Positions 6,038 through 8,797 of a stretch of DNA of 8,797 nucleotides are shown in pieces. Within the stretch, counting starts at the first letter, position 1. Each line of letters starts with the position of its first letter. The translations under genes and the position numbers were made by a program. The stretch comes from Promethearchaeota archaeon. GTDB taxonomy: Archaea > Asgardarchaeota > Lokiarchaeia > Sigynarchaeales > SOKP01. The stretch is taken from NCBI GenBank assembly GCA_030668025.1, contig DAOUUT010000152.1:1-8797 (forward strand), read 5' to 3'. The notes under the pieces are model-generated. The model ran no database searches. It was not told where the DNA came from and was given only the letters and a program-made list of their open reading frames with translations.

Positions 6038-7171
6038 TTAAAATGGAAAATTATACTTAAATAAACCCAGTTCTTTTTTCATTGTTTTAATATCTTCTTG
6101 TAAACTTTTGTTAATCGGAATACCTTGTTTTATTCTTACTTTTTCAGAATAATATTCTTTTTCTCCAGCAGTATATATTCGATTTTTACCAGGTGCTTTC
6201 TTAGAGTTTCTAAGAGTTCTCATAATTGTCCCAGTAGTTCGTTGAAACATTTTCAAGGGTGTAAAGTGGTTTACATTTATTGCCATAAAGAAGTGCCCAA
6301 CTTTTAAGCGTTTTTGGTCTTCCTCGATAACGCCTGCTGTATCTTTAAGGAATATTCCATTTTGCAATGCTGAAGATAAAATTTCTACAAGTGTAGCATA
6401 TCCAAAACCCTTATAACCTGATGTATTTTCGCCTTCACCACCTAGCGGTAAAAGAGCCGCTGTACTATCTTCTAAATTTTTTAATGTTTCTTGAGGATCG
6501 TTTTGCGTTCTTCCATTCTTGGTTATGATTACACCTTCAGGAAGCGGTTTATGCGCTCTATTATAAACTTCTATCTTACCCCTTTGAATAATTGAGGTAG
6601 CACAATCAATCATAAAAGGAAATTCTTCGTCTGTTGGTGCTCCCGCAGTCAATGGATTTGTACCTAACATTGGTTCTACACCAAATGTTGGAGGAATAGC
6701 GGGTCTAGCGTTAGTGGTTGTAATTCCAATCATCCCTTCTTTTATGGCCATGAGAGAGTAATATCCCGCAATCCCAAAATGCGTAGAATTCCTAACTGCA
6801 ACAGCTCCGAGTCCATACTTTTTGGCTTTTTGAATCGCTAATTTCATAGCATTATAACCTATAACCGGTCCTAACCCACATCCACCATCAATAACCGCAG
6901 TTGTAGGACCTTTTTTAACGATCTTTATCTTTGTTTTTGTGTTGTAAATTCCTTTTTTGATCCTATCGTAATACATCTTACATCTCTGAATACCATGCGA
7001 ATCTATTCCTCTTAAATCGGATGTAATTAATACATCTGCAATTATTTCAGAATCTACTTTATTTACCTTAAGACCAACGAACACATCTCTAATAAAATTC
7101 TTGAGAGTCTTAAAATCTATGAAAGTAATATCTCTAGATAAGGGTACTATGTCATTTTTCGTACTTGTCAT
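6038..7171 (-). CDS. Ldh_2 family malate/L-lactate (2-hydroxyacid) dehydrogenase, copy A
   Basis: The 377-residue protein belongs to the Ldh_2 family (COG2055), NAD(P)-dependent oxidoreductases with a non-Rossmann fold. Members interconvert 2-hydroxyacids and 2-oxoacids or related substrates (malate, L-lactate, sulfolactate, ureidoglycolate, diketogulonate). Family motifs are RGIDSHGIQR at 54-63 with H59 and R63, NSTHFGIAGYY at 128-138 with the probable catalytic H131, LGTNPLTAGAP at 169-179 and DCATS at 189-193. A 10-residue N-terminal extension distinguishes it from copy B; otherwise the two align without gaps. The start is supported by an AAGGTAGGTT purine-rich site just upstream (complement of 7174-7183). 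It sits 176 bases downstream of copy B on the same strand. The substrate cannot be decided: S58, P102 and G105 differ from copy B, so the copies may have different substrates. Confidence 0.88.
   Translation of the reverse strand: MTSTKNDIVPLSRDITFIDFKTLKNFIRDVFVGLKVNKVDSEIIADVLITSDLRGIDSHGIQRCKMYYDRIKKGIYNTKTKIKIVKKGPTTAVIDGGCGLGPVIGYNAMKLAIQKAKKYGLGAVAVRNSTHFGIAGYYSLMAIKEGMIGITTTNARPAIPPTFGVEPMLGTNPLTAGAPTDEEFPFMIDCATSIIQRGKIEVYNRAHKPLPEGVIITKNGRTQNDPQETLKNLEDSTAALLPLGGEGENTSGYKGFGYATLVEILSSALQNGIFLKDTAGVIEEDQKRLKVGHFFMAINVNHFTPLKMFQRTTGTIMRTLRNSKKAPGKNRIYTAGEKEYYSEKVRIKQGIPINKSLQEDIKTMKKELGLFKYNFPF
6090..6121. repeat. 32-base perfect direct repeat, first copy (inside dehydrogenase A)
   Basis: This segment is identical base for base to 7400-7431. 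It encodes the C-terminal IPINKSLQEDIK region of the Ldh_2 protein. It is part of the duplicated gene rather than a separate element, but its identity is higher than in the surrounding, diverged coding sequence. Confidence 0.8.
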
Positions 7172-7214
7172 TTAACCTACCTTGAAAGCAATAGATTTTT
7201 ACTAGAATCCCTTC

Positions 7215-7227
7215 TATTTAATTAAAA
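7215..7227 (-). promoter_or_regulatory. Candidate TATA-like box of dehydrogenase A
   Basis: Read on the minus strand, TTTTAATTAAATA is centred about 50 bases before the ATG at 7171. Normal archaeal spacing predicts a start near 7195 and a leader of about 24 bases that contains the AAGGTAGGTT site. This would let copy A be transcribed independently of copy B. Confidence 0.35.
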
Positions 7228-7302
7228 TCATATTGAATATAAGTTGAAAGATCGTGATTAACTCTAATTTTAATAAGATTTAGCGATTTTTTTGATAATT
7301 TT

Positions 7303-7335
7303 AAAGAAAAAGTGTTAGAAATATATAGAAAAATT
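7303..7335 (-). terminator. T-rich terminator-like region after dehydrogenase B
   Basis: On the minus strand, short U-tracts (ATTTTTC, CTTTTTCTTT) occur 15-45 bases after the stop of dehydrogenase B. They suggest that B and A are at least partly separate transcripts. The rest of the 176-base gap shows no reading frame or RNA gene. Confidence 0.3.
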
Positions 7336-7347
7336 TAGAATACTTTT

Positions 7348-8451
7348 TTAAAAATTAAATTCATATTTATCCAAGTGTAGTTCCTTTCGCATAATTTTGA
7401 TATCTTCTTGTAAACTTTTGTTAATCGGAATTCCCGTTTTTAATCTTTCTTGTTCGGCAATAAATTCCTTCTCTCCCGCCGTGTAAATCTTTTCCTCGCC
7501 TGGAGCCTTTTTTGACTCTCTCAATCCCTTCATGATATTTCCGGCTGTTTTTTTAAAAGAACCAATTGATAAGAAGCTTTCAATATTAATTGCTAGAAAG
7601 AAATGACCCACTTTTAAGCGTTTTTGGCCGTTTTCAACGATACCTATCGTATCTTTAAGATATATTCCATCTTGTAAAGCCGCAGATAATAATTCAACTA
7701 AGGTTGCATAACCATAACCTTTATAACCAGAAGTACCTTCTCCTTTGCCTCCTAATGGTAATAATGCAGCTTTCCCTTTACTCATACCTTCTAATATTTT
7801 AGCAGGATCAGTTTCTGTTTTACCATCGTCTGTTATTACCACACCATCAGGTAAAGGTTTATTTATTCTATTGTATAATTCTACTTTACCTCTTTGAACG
7901 ATTGTAGTGGCACAGTCAATTAAAAAGGGGAATTCTTCATCTGTTGGAGCGCCTACTGTTAACGGATTTGTTCCTAACATTGGTTCAACTCCAAAAGTAG
8001 GGGGCATGGAGGGGCGAGCGTTAGTAACTGCGAAGCCAATCATCCCTTCCTTTGTAGCCATGAGAGAATAGTAACCCGCAATTCCAAAGTGGGTCGAATT
8101 TCGAACAGCAACAGAACCAAGTCCATACTTTTTAGCTTTTTCGATCGCAGTTTTCATTGCCTTATAAGCAATAACGTGACCCATTCCGCAATTTCCGTCC
8201 CAAAGAGCTGTAGTTGGGCCATCCTTAACGATGTCAATCTTAGTAATTACTTCGTACATTCCAGCTTTGATACGATCGAAATACATTTTACAACGTTGTA
8301 TTCCATGGGTATCAATTCCTCTAATATCAGAAGCAATTAAAACTTCAGCTATAATGTGGGCATCGTCTTTAGGAACCCCAAGCCCAATAAAAACATCTCT
8401 CATGAAACTTTCAAGTACTTTTACATCGAGATATATAATATTTTCAGACAT
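7348..8451 (-). CDS. Ldh_2 family malate/L-lactate (2-hydroxyacid) dehydrogenase, copy B
   Basis: The 367-residue protein is a paralogue of copy A, about two-thirds identical by eye over 363 ungapped residues. Family motifs are RGIDTHGIQR at 44-53 with H49 and R53, NSTHFGIAGYY at 118-128 with the probable catalytic H121, LGTNPLTVGAP at 159-169 and DCATT at 179-183. The length is normal for the family. It should use NAD(P) to oxidise a 2-hydroxyacid or reduce a 2-oxoacid in the cytoplasm. The start at 8451 aligns with the beginning of the conserved core; only a weak GGGTTA site precedes it. Its divergent neighbour is an alpha/beta hydrolase gene. Positions T48, N87, H92 and A95 differ from copy A near conserved motifs. 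Malate, lactate, sulfolactate or another acid could be the substrate; the sequence does not decide. Confidence 0.88.
   Translation of the reverse strand: MSENIIYLDVKVLESFMRDVFIGLGVPKDDAHIIAEVLIASDIRGIDTHGIQRCKMYFDRIKAGMYEVITKIDIVKDGPTTALWDGNCGMGHVIAYKAMKTAIEKAKKYGLGSVAVRNSTHFGIAGYYSLMATKEGMIGFAVTNARPSMPPTFGVEPMLGTNPLTVGAPTDEEFPFLIDCATTIVQRGKVELYNRINKPLPDGVVITDDGKTETDPAKILEGMSKGKAALLPLGGKGEGTSGYKGYGYATLVELLSAALQDGIYLKDTIGIVENGQKRLKVGHFFLAINIESFLSIGSFKKTAGNIMKGLRESKKAPGEEKIYTAGEKEFIAEQERLKTGIPINKSLQEDIKIMRKELHLDKYEFNF
7400..7431. repeat. 32-base perfect direct repeat, second copy (inside dehydrogenase B)
   Basis: This is the partner of 6090-6121, offset by 1310 bases and in the same orientation, encoding the same 3' coding patch of the paralogous dehydrogenase. 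It could support recombination between the two genes that deletes one copy. Confidence 0.8.
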
Positions 8452-8471
8452 AGTAACCCATTAAAATTTAC

Positions 8472-8482
8472 TCATATTTCAT
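8472..8482. repeat. Direct repeat TCATATTTCAT, copy 1
   Basis: This 11-base motif recurs exactly at 8556-8566, 84 bases away in the same orientation and in the same divergent intergenic region. It lies about 20 bases upstream of the dehydrogenase B start, which is the right area for an operator. It is AT-rich, so chance is possible. Confidence 0.35.
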
Positions 8483-8500
8483 TATTTTATGATAATTGAA

Positions 8501-8511
8501 CTATATTTTAG
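8501..8511 (-). promoter_or_regulatory. Candidate TATA-like box of dehydrogenase B
   Basis: On the minus strand, CTAAAATATAG is centred about 55 bases before the ATG at 8451. It predicts transcription from near 8480 and a leader of about 30 bases. The support is spacing and composition only. Confidence 0.35.
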
Positions 8512-8534
8512 CTTATTTTTGGTTTTACATAAAG

Positions 8535-8544
8535 TTTATATTTT
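8535..8544 (+). promoter_or_regulatory. Candidate TATA-like box of the alpha/beta hydrolase gene
   Basis: TTTATATTTT is centred about 66 bases before the ATG at 8606. It would place the transcript start near 8565, inside the inverted repeat at 8548-8585. The leader would be about 40 bases and include the AAGGA ribosome binding site at 8592-8596. Confidence 0.4.
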
Positions 8545-8547
8545 TTA

Positions 8548-8585
8548 ATTATTAATCATATTTCATATTTAATTTGATTAATAAT
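8548..8585. repeat. 11-base inverted repeat in the divergent promoter region
   Basis: ATTATTAATCA at 8548-8558 is perfectly complementary in inverted orientation to TGATTAATAAT at 8575-8585, with a 16-base spacer. The arm centres are 27 bases apart, and the element straddles the predicted transcription start of the hydrolase gene. It could be a two-site operator or a weak leader hairpin just ahead of the ribosome binding site. One copy of TCATATTTCAT (8556-8566) overlaps its left arm. Confidence 0.45.
8556..8566. repeat. Direct repeat TCATATTTCAT, copy 2
   Basis: This is an exact match to 8472-8482. It overlaps the inner edge of the inverted repeat's left arm and lies close to the predicted hydrolase transcript start. 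Confidence 0.35.
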
Positions 8586-8605
8586 AAAACTAAGGAAGAT
8601 CTACA

Positions 8606-8797
8606 ATGCCAAAAGCGAATGTAAATAATATAGAGATTGAATATGAGACAATCGGGGACCCGATTTCAAAACCGTTGTTATTGATAGCGGGACTGGGAAG
8701 CCAGATGCTTGCTTGGTCGGATGAGATGTGCGAAACTTTTGCAAATCGTGGCTTTTTTGTCATCAGAATCGACAACCGAGATATAGGTTTGTCAACA
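8606..8797 (+). CDS. Alpha/beta hydrolase, N-terminal part (gene continues beyond window)
   Basis: Only the first 64 codons are present. The protein opens with a beta-strand segment (VNNIEIEYETIG, 6-17), then LLLIAGLGSQMLAW at 24-37, typical of the strand and oxyanion-hole loop of alpha/beta hydrolases. FFVIRIDNRDIGLST at 50-64 is the classic second strand with the DNRDxGxS motif. The nucleophile elbow (GxSxG) and the rest of the triad lie beyond the window edge, so the reaction cannot be specified; esterases, lipases and C-C hydrolases share this beginning. No signal peptide is seen. An AAGGA site at 8592-8596, nine bases before the ATG, supports the start. The gene is divergent from the 2-hydroxyacid dehydrogenases and may share control with them through the repeats in the 154-base gap. 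Confidence 0.82.
   Translation, partial: MPKANVNNIEIEYETIGDPISKPLLLIAGLGSQMLAWSDEMCETFANRGFFVIRIDNRDIGLST

Noticed and set aside
7230..7240. ATATTGAATAT palindrome upstream of dehydrogenase A
   Set aside because: Arms of only five AT bases are expected often by chance in this composition.
8089..8464. Plus-strand open frames opposite the start of dehydrogenase B
   Set aside because: Dehydrogenase B has intact family motifs on the minus strand across the whole region, and the plus-strand products resemble nothing recognisable.
1..8797. Defence, CRISPR or mobile-element system
   Set aside because: No spaced repeat array, nuclease, transposase, integrase or terminal inverted repeats were seen; the genes are metabolic and transport functions.

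Overview
The window is low-GC DNA with tightly packed genes, archaeal-looking TATA-like boxes, oligo-T tracts after genes and GGTGA/GAGGAG-type ribosome binding sites. Together with the protein types, this suggests a mesophilic archaeon, possibly an Asgard lineage such as Lokiarchaeia. That placement is an inference from style: no rRNA or other phylogenetic marker is present, and a low-GC anaerobic bacterium is not excluded.

Layout: (1) 96-2890 (+) is a two-gene, translationally coupled operon. It encodes a phytoene-desaturase/retinol-saturase-like FAD oxidoreductase and a reductase with FAD, NAD and C-terminal plant-type [2Fe-2S] modules. The pair looks like a substrate-handling flavoenzyme with its own electron carrier. 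(2) 2926-4404 (+) is a cytoplasmic alkaline-phosphatase-superfamily 'sulfatase' with Thr where sulfatases have the Cys/Ser that becomes formylglycine. Its base composition is richer in GC than its neighbours. (3) 4594-6036 (+) is a CDF-family metal exporter with what appear to be three tandem C-terminal domains instead of one, and an altered transport-site residue. (4) 6038-8451 (-) holds two tandem paralogues of the Ldh_2 malate/L-lactate/2-hydroxyacid dehydrogenase family, alignable without gaps over about 363 residues. The first of these converges on the CDF gene with a one-base gap. (5) 8606-8797 (+) is the start of an alpha/beta hydrolase gene running off the window, divergent from the dehydrogenases across a 154-base AT-rich region with an inverted and a direct repeat.

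There is no obvious single pathway across the window. The firmest functional unit is the 96-2890 redox pair, and the most distinctive proteins are the Thr-type sulfatase homologue and the multi-domain CDF exporter. No RNA genes, CRISPR arrays, transposases or integrases were seen. All gaps between genes are under 200 bases; they hold only candidate promoters, T-tracts and small repeats.
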